A stretch of DNA of 64,000 nucleotides from Cristatella mucedo (lineage: Eukaryota > Bryozoa > Phylactolaemata > Cristatellidae). Both the position numbers and the translations under genes were made by a program. Below the pieces are notes generated by a model that was not told where the DNA came from, searched no databases, and was given only the letters and a program-made list of their open reading frames with translations. Location: positions 1 to 64,000 of the forward strand of contig WPIO01000314.1 in assembly GCA_009760855.2 (NCBI GenBank), read 5' to 3'. Shown here piece by piece: positions 25,246 to 40,200 of this stretch (within the stretch, counting starts at the first letter, position 1; the number at the start of each line of letters is the position of its first letter).

Positions 25246-28200
25246 GGAAGGACGGAAGCGGTCGCGAGAGTGACGGTTACATCCATATTAGAGACCGCAT
25301 CGAGCGCTGGAGACATGGTATCGTTCTTAAGCAAGACGGTATTGGTAGCAAGAGTGACGGCATCAGCTGCAAAAGAGACGGCATCGTGCGCTTCAGATAT
25401 AGCGTCGTGTCACGAGATAAAGCTAAAACTGCAATGGATACGGCATTGCTAACGTCAGTAGTGTCACTGGAGCGTGCCGTATCAACAAGCATAGTATAGT
25501 TTACATACAGCTTTTGCGGCAACAGTAACCGCATCGCCGGCAATATAACGGGAATTATACTCAGTAGATTCGTCATTGTTTACAAAAGACACTGCATCGG
25601 AAGCTAGAGCGCCTGAACTAGCTCTAAGTTAGACAGCATTGTTAGTAAAGAGAGATAGCATTGTCGTCGAGCAGAAGCCACCGTCTGCAAACTAGGCGGT
25701 ATCGACCACAAGTGAGACGGCATCGTCTTCCAGACGGACTGAATCGTTCATGAGTGATGACTACATCTACAAGAAATATAGTATCGTGTGCTAGAGATAC
25801 GGAATCGTTCGCAAGTAAGATGGCATTGGTAAGTGGAGCCACAGCATAAGCTGCAAGACAGATGGCATCGAGCGGGTCGGAGACGGCTTCATTATAAAGA
25901 GCAAAAGCTACAACCGCAAGAAAAAAATGTGTAGCGAAATCCAGTGGGGTCACTGGACTAATTGGCATATATACGCTGGGTATAGTTTAGACAGCACCAT
26001 CCGCACTTGACACGGCATCATCAGCAGAGTCGTCCACAGGACAGACTATCGTCCACAAGAGACACGGCATGAGGGGTTACAGGAACGGAACTCGCTCCTA
26101 CCGAGTCAGCGTGCTTCGTTAAGAGAGACTGCATCACATGCAAGGCACCAGCTGTCGTACGAAAGAGAGACGGCATTGATAGCTTGAGAGAAGACATCGT
26201 CTTCTACTGGCACGGTTGCTTTAGCAAGTGTGACAGCTACATCAGCCAGAGAGATGGCATTGAGGGCTAGAGACACAATATCGGTCGCTAGCACGACGGC
26301 ATGGGTAGGTAGACCGACGTCGTCAAATGCAAGAGAGACGGCATTCTGTGCTTTAGAAATGGCATTGTTTCAAGAGAGACAGTTACAAATGCAATAGAAA
26401 TGGCATCGCCAAACGCAGTGCAGTCACTCGAGCATACGTAATCGATTCGCAAGGTGTGGGCTCGACACAGCATTTATTGCGATAGAAAATGCCTCGTCCC
26501 CAATGGGATAGGTATTGTCTGCAGGTGGGACTTACTCTGTGTAACAGACATGGCATCGGGTGATTAGAAATTGGCTTTGTTTCAAAAGAGAAAGCTACAA
26601 CCACAATAGAAATGGCTTGGTGAAATGCCGATGGGTGACTGGAGTATACATCATCGATACAATGGGAAAGAGTTAGACTGACCATTATTTGGAATAGAAA
26701 CTGTGTCGACCCTAATAGGATGCGCAGCTTCCGCAGGAAATAACTCACCGTCTGTAAGATACACGGCATCGGCAGCCAGAGCGACTAATCAAGTAGCAAG
26801 CGAGGCAGCACTGTTTGTTAAATGAGAAGGCATCGTTCGCAAGGGAGAAGCCATCGTCCAGAAAAAAAGACGGTATCGAACGAAAAATAGACAGCATCGT
26901 CTTTAAAGAGACGGAGTCGTTCGCATGAGTGATGGCTACAACCGTAAGATAGGCGGCATCATCCTTAGAGACACGGTATCGTTCGCAAGAAACACGGTAT
27001 CGGTAGCTACAGCGACGGCATCAGCTGCAAGATAGACGATATCGACCGCAAGTAAAAGGCATCGTCTTACGGACGGACTGAATCGGTTGCAACAGTGACA
27101 GCTACAACAGCGAGAGAGACGAAATCGTGGGCTAGAGACGCTGTATCGTTCGCAAGAGATTGCATGAGTAGCAAGTGCGGCAGCATCAGCTACGCACGAA
27201 ACGATATCGTGCGCTTGAGATAACGTATCATTTTCCTGAGAGAAACGGTACAAAAATCTACAAACGCACCAAAAAATAAAATGGCTAAATGCAGTGAAGT
27301 GACATGAGCATGCAGCATCAACAAGCAGGGTATAGTTTAGATACAGTATCGGCCGCCATAGTAACCGCATCGTCTACAGTAGAACGGGCATTGCCCGCAA
27401 TAGAGATCTTGTCCCCAATAGACATGGTATCGGCAGGTAGACCGATAAAAAAAGTTGCAAGCAAGATAAAATTGTTTCATAACAGAGACAGAATCATCTG
27501 CGATGGAGAAACCAACGTCTTTAAGCAAAACTGAATCGACTGCAAGAGAGATGGCATCGTCTTCTAGACTGATGGAATCGTATGCAAGAGTGACGGCTAC
27601 GACCACAAAAGAGATGGCATCGTTCGCCAGAGACACGGTATCGTTCGAAAGCACGATAGCATGGGTAGCTAGAGCGATGGCAGCAGCTGCAAGTGAGACG
27701 GCGTCGAGCACTTTAGCCCCGGCTTCTTTTAAAAGGGAGACTGCTACAACCTCAAGAAAAATATAATGGCGAAATGCAGAGGAATAATCGTAGCATGCCG
27801 CGACGACGCGAAAGGTATAGCTTAGGCACCGCATTATGCTCAATAGCATTGGCATCGTCCACAAAAGAACGGACATTGTCCGCAGAAGAGTCATCATCGT
27901 CTGCAAGAGACACGGCATTATAAGGTACGGAGAGGGGACAGGCAGCAATTCTGATAGCATCGCTCGTTAAGAGAGACAAAATCGTTCGCAAGACAGACAA
28001 CATCGAGTCTTGCTAATGTCTAAGGTTTTCTGTAAGGACGGAAGCGTTTGCGAGAGTGACGGCTTCAACCAGATAAGAGACCACATCGTACTCTGGAAAT
28101 ACAGTATCATTCGCAAGCAAAACGGTATCGGTAACAAGAGCAACGGTATCAGCAGCAAAAGAGAAGGCATCGTGGGCTTCAGACATGGAATCGTGTCACG

Positions 28201-31200
28201 AGAGAAAGCTAAAACCGCAATAAATACGGCATTGCTAAATGCAGTACAGTCACTGGAGCATGCCGCTACAACAGGCAGTGTATTGTTTACATGCAACGTC
28301 AGCCACAATAGTAACCGCATTGTCCGCAATAAAACGGGCATTGTACTTAGTGGAGACGTCACCATCCGCAAGAGTCACGGCATCGTAAGCTAGAGCGACT
28401 GAACAAGCTGCAAGCGAGACTGCATTGTTGCTTAAGAGATATAGCATTGTGGCAAGGAAAAAGCTATCGTCAGCTAGATAGACGGCATCGACCACAAGTA
28501 AGACGGCATCGTCTTTGAGACGGACTGAATCGTTCGCAAGAGTGACAACTACTACTGCAAGAGAGATGGTAATGTGCGCTAGAGATACGAAATTGTTCGC
28601 AAGTAAGATGGCATTGGTAGGTAGAGCGACGGCATAAGATGCAAGAGGCATGGCATCGAGGGCTTCAGACAGAGCTTCGTTTGAAGAGGGAAAGCTACAA
28701 ATGCAAGAAAACTGGCGTAGCGAAATTCAGTGGGGTCATTGAACCATTTGGTTTTCATGCTCAGGCTATAGTTTAGACATAGCATTATCCTCCATTGTAA
28801 CGGCATCGTCTGCAATAGGATGAGCATCGTCCGCAGGAACGACGTTATCGTCAACAAGAGACGCAGCATCGGCAGCTGGAGCGATGGAACAAGCTTGTAC
28901 TGAGACAGGGTCGTTCGTTTAGAGTGACAGCATCTTCATCACTAAACAACCCATCATCCGCAAGTGAGACGGCGTCGACCGCAAGGGAGACTCCACCGTC
29001 TTCGAGAGGGGCGGTAGCTTTAGCAAGAGTGACGGCCACAACCGCCATTGAGGCTTCATTGTGCGGTAGAGACATGGTATCGATCGCAAGCATGACGACA
29101 TCGATAGGTAGACCGACGGGGTCAACCGCTACAGAGGCGGCCTCGTGCGCTTCAGAAATGGCTTCTTATTCAACAGAGAAAGCTACATATAGCATTAGAA
29201 GTTGCATGGCGAAAAGCAGTGGAGTCAGTGGAGCATGTGTCATCAATATGCACGGTAGGGGTTAGACTCAGCATTATTTCCAAAAGTAACTGCATTGTTC
29301 CCAATAGGACGGGCATCGTCTGCAGGAGAGACTAGCCGTCTGCAAGAGAAATGGCATCGGCAGTTCGAACGACGGATCGAGTTGCAAGGAGACAGTATTG
29401 TAAGTTAAATGAGACAGCATATTTCTCAAGGGAGAAGCCATTGTTCATAGGAGAGACGGCATTTACCAAAAAACAGACGGCATCGTCTTCCGGATAGACA
29501 GACTCGTTCTTAGGAGTGATTGCTACAACTGTAAGAGAGACCGTATTGTCCCTTTAGACGGTATCGTTCGTAAGCAGGGTGGTATCAGTAGCTACAGCAA
29601 CGGCATCAGCTGCTAGAGAGACGGCATCGTGCTGATGAGGCATGGATTGTTGCAATGAAGACAGCTAATGCCAAAGGAAAAATGGCAAGGCAAAAATGTA
29701 GTGGTTTCCCTGCTGCATGCGGCATCGATGGGCAAGTTGTAGCATAGGCACAACATCATCCGCAATAGAAACAGCATTATCCGCCAGAGGGCGGCCATCG
29801 TCCGTAAGTGAGACGTCATCGTCCGCTTGAGACAATGCATCGGCAGTTAAAGCGACGGAAAAAGTCGCAAGCGAGCCTGCATTTTTTTGTTAGGAGGACA
29901 GCATTGTCAGCAAGGGAGAAGCCTTATCCGCAAAAGAGACGGCGTCACTTGCTACAAGAACAGAACCGTTTGAATAAGTGACGGCTACAACACACGCCAG
30001 AGACGAAATGGTGAGCTAGAGCCACGGTATCGTTCACAAGCAAGAAGGCATCGGTAGCTAGAACGACAGCATAAGCTATATGAGATATGGCATCCTACGC
30101 TAAAGATACGGCGTCATTTGCGTAAGAGCAACCTACAACCGCAATACAATATCATTGCTAAATGCAGTGAAGTCTCTGGAGCATGCGGCATCGACACGCA
30201 GGTCATAGTTTACCTACAGCGTCAGCCGCAAGAGTAACCGCATCGTCCGCAAGAAAACGGGCCCCGTCCACAGGAGAGACCTCATTGTCCTCAAGAGACA
30301 CTGCAACGGCAGCTTGAACGGCTGAACCAGCTGCAAGCGAGTATGCATTGTTCGTTAGGAGATAGATCCTTATCCGAAAAGGAGAAGCCATCGTCAGCAA
30401 GATAAATGGCCTCGACCGCACGTGAGATGACATCATCTTCCAGAGAGACTGAATCACTTGAAAGAGTTACGAATGCAACCGCAAGAGAGATGGCATCATT
30501 GTCTAGAGACACGGAATTTCTCTCAAGTAAGACGCTATTGGTAAGAAGATCGACGTCATAAACTGCAAGAGAGATGGAATCGAGTGCTTCAGACACGGCT
30601 TCTTTTCATGAGAGAAAGCTACCAGCATCGTCTGCAAGGGAAAGCCACCGTCCGCAGCAGAGACGGAATCGTTTGCTATAAGGACAGCATCGTTCGCTAC
30701 GGTGACGGCTACAACATCAAGAGAGACGAAATCCTGGGCTAGAGACATGGTATCGTTCAAAAACAAGATGGGATCGGTAGCCAGAGCGACAGCATAAGCT
30801 ATGGGAGAGACGGCTTCGAGCGCTTGAGATACGGCGTCATTTGCGAGAGAGAAACCTACAACCCCAATGAAAATATCATGGTTACATGCAGTGAAGTCAC
30901 CGGAGCATGCGGTATCGACATGCAATTTCCGGAAAGGAAGAAGCCATCGTCCGCAAGATAGATGGCATCGACCGCATGTGAGATGGTCTTCCACACGGAC
31001 CGAATCTTTGGCAAAACTGACGACTACAACCGCAAGAGATATGTTATAGTGTCCTGGAGACACGGAATCGTTTGCAAGTAAGATGGCATTGCTAAGTAAA
31101 AAGACAGTTTTATCTGCAAAAGAGATGACCTCGAGCGCTACAGACGCGGCTTTGTTTCAAGAGATAAAGCAACAATCGAAGGAAATATGGCGTAGCAAAA

Positions 31201-34200
31201 TTCAGCTGGTCACTGGACCATTTGCTATATATGCGCAGGGCATAATTTAGACACAGCATCATCCCCGATCGAAACAGCATCTTCCTTAACAGAACGGGTA
31301 TCGTCCACAGGACGGAAGCTATCGTTAACACGAGACACGGCATCGGCAGTTGGAGCGACGGAACAAGCTCTTACCGAGACAGCATCGTTTGTTAAGAGAG
31401 ACAGCATCATCATTGCTGGACTAGCCGCCGCAAGCAAGAGAGGTGACATCGTCTTCTAGAGGGACGGTAGCATTTGTAATTGTAACGGCTACAACCACCC
31501 GAGAGACGGCATTGTGGGCTACAGACACGGTATCGGTCGCAAGCATGATGGCTTTGCTAGGTAGACCGATGGCGTCAACTGCAACAGAGGCGGCATCGTG
31601 CGCTTCAGAAATGGCTTTGTTTCAAGAGAAAAAGATACTACAGCAATAGAAACGACGTGGCGAAACGAAGTGGAGTCAGTGGAACATGCTTCATCGATAT
31701 GCATGGTATGGGTTAGACACAGCATTATTTGCAATAGAAACTGAATTTTCCCAATTGAACGGGCATCGTCTACAGGAGAGATTCTCCGGCCATAAGATAA
31801 ACGCCATCGGCATCTAGAGCGACGGATCAAGTTGCAAGCAAGACAGCATTGTTCGGTTAATGAGACAGCATCATTTGCAAGTGAGAAACCATAGTTCGAA
31901 AGGGAGACGGCATCGACTGAAAGACAGACGGCATCGTCTTCCGGGGGGGGACTGACTCATTCGCAGGAGTGATGGCTACAACCGTTAAGGAAAATACATC
32001 ATCCTTTAGAGACACGGTATCGTTCGCAAGCAGGGCTGTATCGGTAGCAAGAGCAGCGGTATCAGCTGCAAGAGAGACGGCAACCACGATAAAAATGGCA
32101 AGCCGAAATAGAGTGGTGTCCCAGGTGCATACGGCATCGATGGGCAAGTTATAGTAAAGACACAGCATCATCCGCCGTAAGACAATGGCATCGATTGATG
32201 AGCCGTGATGGCACAGTAGGTAAGGCGGTTGCTTTCACGACCTTGGTCCCGATGTCGTAGGTTCGATTCCTGCGGTGGGCGACGCTTTAACGCCACCATA
32301 AGCGATGGCGATGGCCATATCGGCTCTTTTGTCGCAATACAAAAAAGGCTGTTTAACCAGCTAGGATTCGCAATAGAACGGGCATCGATTGCCGGCGAGA
32401 TGTCATCGTCCGCAAGAGACACGGCATTGGCAGGTAGAGAGAAGGACCAAGCAGCTAGCGAGACAGCATTGTTCGTTAAGAGAGACAGTATCAGTCTCAA
32501 GAGAGACGTCATCTCATGAAAGTAAGACGGCATCGTCTTCTAGAAAGGCTGAAGGTTTCGCGAGAGTTACGGCTACAACCACACGAGATAAGGCATCGTG
32601 CACGGCGGTTCGGTATCGTTCGCAAGCAAGTTGGTATCTGTAGGAAGACCGACGCTACCAGCTGCAAAAAAGACGGCATCGTGAGCTTCAGACATGGCGT
32701 CGTGTCACTGGAGAAAGCTACAACCAAAATAGAAATGGGCTTGCTGAAGGCAGTAGAGTCACTGGAGAATACGGCATTGACACACAAGGTATACTTTACA
32801 CACAGGGTCAGCCGGAAGCGTAACTGCATAGCTCACAAAAAGGCATTGTGCGCAGGAGATACTAAATCATCCGAGCTGACATGCGGCATCAGCAGCTAGA
32901 TCGACTAAGCCAGCTGCAAGCGTGATTGCATTGTTCTTTGAGAGAGATAGCATTGTTGGCTAGGGAGTACCCAACGTCCGCCAGATAGACGACATGTACC
33001 GCAAGTGAGACATCTCCGTCTTCTAGTCGGACTGAATTGTTCGCAAGAGTGACGACTACAACCGCAAGAGAGACGGTATCGTTTGCTAGTGCCACAGAAT
33101 CGTTCTCAAGTAAAATGACATTGGTAGGAAAAAAGACAGCATTCGCTGCAAGAGAGACGGAATCGAGCAATTCTGACACGGCTTCGTTTCAAGAGAGTAC
33201 GCTACAACAGCAATAAATCTGGCGTAGTGAAATTCAATGGGGATACTGGACAATTAGGCATACATGCGCAGGGTATATTTTAGAAACAGCATCATCACAA
33301 ATAGAAACTGTGTCGTCCACAATGAAACCGGCATCGTCCGCAGGGTGGCCGTAAACTCTAACACGAGACATGGATTTGGCAGTTGAACCGACGGAGCGAG
33401 CACCTACCGAGTCGGCGTCGTTCGTTAAGAGAGACAATATTATCATCATGGACAAGCCGTCGTCAGCAAGGGGTACCGCATCGTCCTCTAGAGGTACGGT
33501 AGCTTTAGCAAGAGTGACATCTGCAACCACCAGAGAAACGGCATTGTGTGCTTGAGATGCGGTATCGATCGCAAGAATGACGGCATTGGTGGGTAGACCG
33601 ACGGAATCAGCTGCAAGAGAGACGGCATGTGCTGTTCAGACATAGAATCGTTACGATGTAGACAGCAAAAAACGCAAAAAAAATGGCAAGGCAAAATGCT
33701 GTGATGTTCCAAGTGCGTACTGCATTGATGGGCGAATTGTAGTCTATGCACAGCATCATCCACAATAAAAAATAAATTCATCATCCGCAATAGGACGGGC
33801 ATTATCTACAAGTGAGATGTCATCGTCCACGAGAAACAATGCGTCGGCAGTTTGAGCGACGGAAAAAATGCAAGCGAGACAGTGTTTTTCGGTTAGAGAG
33901 ATATCATCATCGTCAGCAAGGGTGGGCCATCGTCCAAAGAAAGATGACTGTGTTTTCTACAAAGACGGAATCGTTCGTAAGAGTGACGGATAGAACAGCA
34001 AAGGAGATGGAAACGTGAGTATAATACACAGTATCGTTCGCAGGCAGGATTGCCTCGGTAGCTAGAGAGACAGCATCAGCAATGCGAGAGACGGCATCGT
34101 GCGCTTGAGATAACCGTAATAGAAAACAAGGCGGTGAAGTCACTAAAACATGCGGCATAGATGCGGAGGGTATAGTTTGGAAACGCCATTATCCGCAATA

Positions 34201-37200
34201 AAAAAAGTCATCGTCCGAAAAAGGGCCGGCATCATCCGCCAAAGAGACGTCGTTTTCCCTAATACACATGGCTTCGGCAGTGAGAGCCACACAATTAGTG
34301 GCAAGCGAGATAGAATCGTCTCGAAAGAGAGACAGAACAGTCTGCAAGATAGTATCGTCTTCATCGTCTTTTATAGAAACGAAAACGACCACAAGAGAGA
34401 CGGCGTCTTTGTCTTGGTGGACTTAGTCGTAGGCAAGATAGACGGCTACAACCGGAAGCCAGACCGCATCGTGTGCTAGAGACACGGTACCGTTCACAAG
34501 CACGATGGCCAAGGTAGTTAGAGCGATGGCATCAGCTAATAGTGAGATGGCATCGTACGCGTCTGAACCGGCGTCTTTTCAAATAGATAGTTTTAACCGC
34601 AAGAGAATTATCAGGGAAAATGCAGTGGAATAACTGGAGCATGCAGCATCGATGCGAAAGCTATAGTTTAGACACTGCATCATACGTATTAGAAACGGTA
34701 GCGTCCACAATAGAACGGGCATTGTCCGCAAAAGAGACGTCATCGTTAGCAACATGCACAGCATTGGCAGGTTGAGAGAAGGAGCAGGCAGCAAGCGAAA
34801 CATAAACGATCGTTAAGAGAGGCAGCATTGTTCGCAAGAGAGACGGCATCAAGCGAAGGTGAGACAGCGTCGTCTGCTAAAAGGAACGAACGCGTTCGCA
34901 AGAGTGATGGCGACAATATAGGAGAGACTGCAACTTGCACTGGAGACATGGTATCGTTCGCAAGAGAGATAATATCGGTAGGTAGAGTGATGGTATAAGT
35001 TGCAAAAGAGACGGCATCATGCGCTTCATACACGTCGTCCTTTCACGAGAGAAAGCTACAATTGCAATAGAAATAGCTTTGCTAAATGTAGTAGAGTCAC
35101 TTAAGCATGCGGCACCAACACGTTGGGTATAGTTTACATACAGCGTCAGGCGCAATCGTAACCGCATCGTCTGATATAAAACGAGCATTGTCCACAGGAG
35201 AGACGTAATTTTCCGCAAGAGACACGGCTTCGAGGGCTAGAACGACTGAACAAGCTGCAAGCGAGACACCATTGTTCATTACTAGAGTTAGCATTGCCGG
35301 CAAGAGAGAAGCCATTGTCCACAATATTGACGGCATCGAGAGCAAGTGAGATGGCATCGTCTTCCCGACGGACTAAATCGTTCACAAGAGTGACGAATAT
35401 AACCCCAAGAGAGACGGTAATGAGCACTAGAGACAAGAAATTGGTTGCAAGCAAGACGGCAATGGTAGGTGAAGCGACGGCATAGGCTATACGAGAGATG
35501 GCATCGAGCAATGCAGAACGGTTTCGTTTCAACAGCGAAAGTTACAACCGCAAGAAAAATGTCGAGGCAAAATTTAGCGGGGTCACTGGACCACTTGGCA
35601 TTCACGCCCAGGGTATGGTTTAGACACATCATCAGCCACATTACAATAGGCATCGTCAGCAGTAGAACTGCCATCGTCCGCAGGATAGACGTTCTCGCCC
35701 ACAAGAGACACGGCATCGGCAGACGGAAGCGACTGTCCTACCTAGACAGCACACTTTGTTAAGAGAGACGGCATTGTTATCACAGGACAAGCCGTCGCGC
35801 GGAACAGAGACAGCACGCCCTCAAGAAAGACATCATCGTCTTCTTGCGGGATAGTAGATTCAGCAAATGTGACGGCTAGAACCTTCAGAGAGACAGCATT
35901 GTGGGCTGGAGGCGTGGTATTGGTTGCAAGCATGACAGCATAGGTAGGTAGACTACCATCTTCAACATCAAGAGTAACGGCATCGTTCACTTCAGAAATG
36001 GCTCTGTTTCAAAAGAGAAAGCTACAAACGCATATCAAATGGCTTGGCGAAACGCAATGGAGTCAATGAAACGTGCGTTATCTGCACGAAGGTTATGGGT
36101 TAACCTAGTAATATTTTAAATAGAAATTGCACCGTCTCAAATAGGACGAGCATCGTCTGCAGAAGAGACTCACCCTCTGTAAGATAGAGGGCGTCGGGCA
36201 CTGCAGGAATAGATTTTTATCATGAGAGAAACCTACAACCGCAATAGAAATGGTTCGGCAAATAGCATTGCAGTCAATCAAGCATTCGTCATCAAAACTC
36301 TGGATGCGGATTAGACATAGAGTTATTTGCAATAGAAACTGCATCGTCCCCAATAATACGGGCAGCGTCTGCAGGAGCGACTCACCCTTTGAAACAGAGA
36401 CGGCATCAAGGACTTCGGGAATGGATTTGTTGCATGACAAAAACCTGCAACCGCTATAAAATTTTATAACGAAATGCAGTACAGTCACGCGAGCATGCGT
36501 CATAGATGCTTAAGGTGTAGTTAGATGCAGAATTATTCGCAATGGAAACTGCATCGTTCATAAATAGACTGGCAGTGTCTGCAGGAGTGACTCACCACTG
36601 TAAGAGAGACAGCATCAGCAGTTAAAGCGACGGATCGAGTCACAAGCAAGGAGGCATTGCTCGTTAAAAGAGACAGCATCGTTCGCAAGGAAGGAGCCAT
36701 CCCTCAGAAGAGAGACGGCATCCACAGAAAGACAGACAGCATCTTCTGCCAGAGTGACAGACTTATTTGTAGGAATAAATGCATCAACCGTAAGAAAGAA
36801 GGCATAATCCTTTTGAGACACAGTATCGCACTCAGGCCGGAAAGTATTGGTAGCTAGAGCGAAGGTTTCAGCTACAAGAGAGACGGCATCATGTTGAGAC
36901 GTGGAATCACTTCAATGAAGACAGCTACAACCTCAAGCAAACTGCGAGTCAAAATAAAGTGCTGTCCCAGGTACATACGGTGTCGATGGGCAAGTTGCAG
37001 TATAGACACTGCATAATCCACAATAGAAACGTCATCATCCGCAATGGAACCGCAATCATCCGCTATAGAGATGTCATTTTCCTCAGCAGACACGGCATTG
37101 GCCGTTAGAGGGACGAAATAATTTGCAAGTAAGATAACATCGTTTCTTACGAGAGAAAACCGTCTGCAAGGAAAAAACCATCGTCTTTTAGAGAACCGGA

Positions 37201-40200
37201 ATTGATTACAAGAGCGGAGGCATCATCTTCTTGGTGGACGGAATCGTAATCCAGATGGATGAATACAACCACGACGAAATACAACGCCGGTAGAGCTGAG
37301 AAAAAGACGGCATCGTGCGCTTTAGACACGGCGACTTTTCATGAGAGAAAGCTCTGCAATCGCAATAGAAATGGCTTCGCTAAAAGCAGTAGAGTTACTG
37401 AAGCATGCTGCATCAACACGAAGGGTATAATTTACACACAGCGTCAGCCATACTAATAACTGCATCGTCCGATATAAAACGGGCGATGTCCAAAGGAGAG
37501 ACGTAATCATCCGATAGTGAAACGGAATTGGAAGCTAGAGTGACTGAACAAGTTGCATGCGAGGCATAGTTGTTTGCTGACAGAGATAGCACGGTCGGTA
37601 AAGGAGAAGTAATCGTCCGCAAAATAGACGGCATCGATTGGAAGTGAGACGGCATCGTCTTCCAGACAAACTGAATCGTTCGCAAGAGTGACGACTACAA
37701 CCCTAATAGGGACGGTATTGTGCGGCATAGTTTCGGAATCAATTGCAAGTAAGATGGCATTGGTAAGTAGAGCAACGGCATAGCTGGAAGAGAGATTGCA
37801 TCGAGCGCTTCATAAACTGCTTCATCGCAAGAGCTAAAGCTACAACCATATGAAAAATGGCATGGCGAACCCCAATGGATTTACTGGAACATGCGTCGTG
37901 TATACGCAGGCTATGGGTTAGATATATCGTTATTTGCTACAGAAACTGCACCCTCTCCGATAGGACGAGCATCGTCTGCAGCAAAAACTCACCCTTGGTA
38001 AGAGAGACAGAATCAGGCTCGTCGGAAATGGATTTGTTTAATGAGAGAAGTTTACAACCGCAATTGAAATGGTATGGCGAAATGCTGTTAAGTCACTTGA
38101 GCTTGCGTCATCGATACGCAGGGTATGGTTAGGAGCTGAGTTATTAGCTATGGAAATCGCAGAGTCTGCAATAGGAAGGCGCCACGTCTGCAGGAGCAAT
38201 TTAACCCATGTAAAAGACATAGCATCGGCAGCTAGAACGACGAATCAACTTGCAAGCAAAACTGCGTTGTTCGGTAAATGAGAGAGCATCGCTGGCAAGC
38301 GAGAAGCCATCGTTCAGAAGAGAGACAATATTGACCTAAAGACAGACGGCATCGGATTCCATTGAGACGGACTCGTTCGCAGGAGTGATCTATACTACCA
38401 TAAGAGATACGGCATTATCCTTTAGAGACAAGATATCGTTCGCAAGCAGGATCATGTTGGTAGCTAGAGCGACGACATTAGCTGCAAGAAAGAGGGCATC
38501 ATACTGTTTAGATAGTGAATCGTTTCAACTAAGACAGTTACAACCGAAAAACAATTTGAAAATAAAAATGCAGTGCTTTCCCAGGTGCGGGCGTCGTCCG
38601 GAGATTAGATGTAACCATTTGTGAAAACAAATACGTCGGCAGTTAGAGCGACGGGAAAAGCGGCAAGCGAGCAAGCGTTGTTCGGTTACAGAGACAGCAT
38701 CATCGGCAAAGGTGACGTCATCATGGGCAAGAGAGACGGCATTGTTTGCTAAAAGAACAGAATCGGTCGTAGGAGTGACGGTTACAACAGCAAGAGAGAG
38801 GAAAATGGTGGCTAGAGACGTGGTATCGTTCGCAAGTATGATGGCATAGGTAGGTGGAGCGACAGCATAACCTATGCGAGAGACGGCATCGTGCGCTTAA
38901 GATACGGCATCATTTGCATGAGAGAAACTTGCAGCCTCAATCGAAATATAATGGCTAAATGCAGTAAAGTTACTCGAGCATGCAACATTGACACTCGGAG
39001 TACAGTTGAGATTATTTAGCAGCCGGTAACTGCATCGTCCTCAATGGAACGGCCATTGTCACCAATAGAGACGTCATTGTCCCCAATTGACAAGGCATCA
39101 GCAGCTAGAGCAACAAAATAAGTTGCAAGCAAGACTGCATCGTTTTTTAAGAGATACGAAACCGTCAGCAAGGGAGAAACGATCGTCTTGTACAGAAACC
39201 GAATCGACCAGAAGAGAAACGGCATCGTCTTCTTGGCGGCAGAATCGTATGCAAGAGTGACGGCTACAACCATGAGACAGACCACATCGTGTGCTAGAGA
39301 TACGGTATCGTTCGCAAGCATGATGGTATGGGTAGCTAGAGCGACGGCATCATAATCACGGGACAAGCTGTTGTATACGAGCGAGATGGCATCGACCGTA
39401 TGAGAGAGCCGACTACGTCTTCCACCAGAACGGTAGGTTTAGGAAGAGTTACGGCTACAACCGTCAGAGAGACGGCAATGTGGCCAAGAGACGTGGTATC
39501 GGTCGCGAGCATAACGGCATACGTAGGTCGACCACCAGCGTCTACTGTAAAAGAGACGGCACCATGCGCTTCTGAAATGACCTTCCTTCAAGAGAGAAAG
39601 CTACAAGCGCATAGAAAATTGGCATGATGAAACGCAGCGGAGTCACTACAATGTCTTTCATCCATACGAAGGGTATGAGCACAGCATTATTCGAAACAGA
39701 AACTACATCGTCTGTAATCTGACAAGCATCGTCTGCAGGATAGACTCACTCTCTGTAAGAGAGGGCATCGGGCACGTCAGGAATCGATTCGTTTCATGAG
39801 ATAATCCTACAACCGTAATCAAAATAGTATGGTGAAATGCACTAATCTTACCTGAGCATGAGTCATCGGTACGCAAGGTATGGTTAGACGCAGCATTATT
39901 CGATATAGAAACTGCATCTTCCCTAATAGGACAGGCGACGTCTGCAGGAGTGACTCACCCACTGTAAGAGAGAAAACATCGGCAGCTAGTGCAACGGATC
40001 AAGTTGCATACGAGACAGCAGTGCTGGTTAAATTAAACAGCATCATTCGGAAGTGACCAGCCATCGATCAGATCAGTCACGGCCTCAACCAAAAGACAGA
40101 CGGTATCGTCTTTCAGAGGTCGGACTCGTTCTCAGGAGTGATGGCTACAACCGCAAGTGAGACAGCATCATCTTTCAGAGACACGGTACCGTTCGCAAGC

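Noticed and set aside
32200-32283. Functional tRNA gene (Glu-like anticodon loop)
   Set aside because: The A and B boxes are present but the acceptor and anticodon stems do not form properly, an unrelated tail follows, and a target duplication flanks the whole unit.
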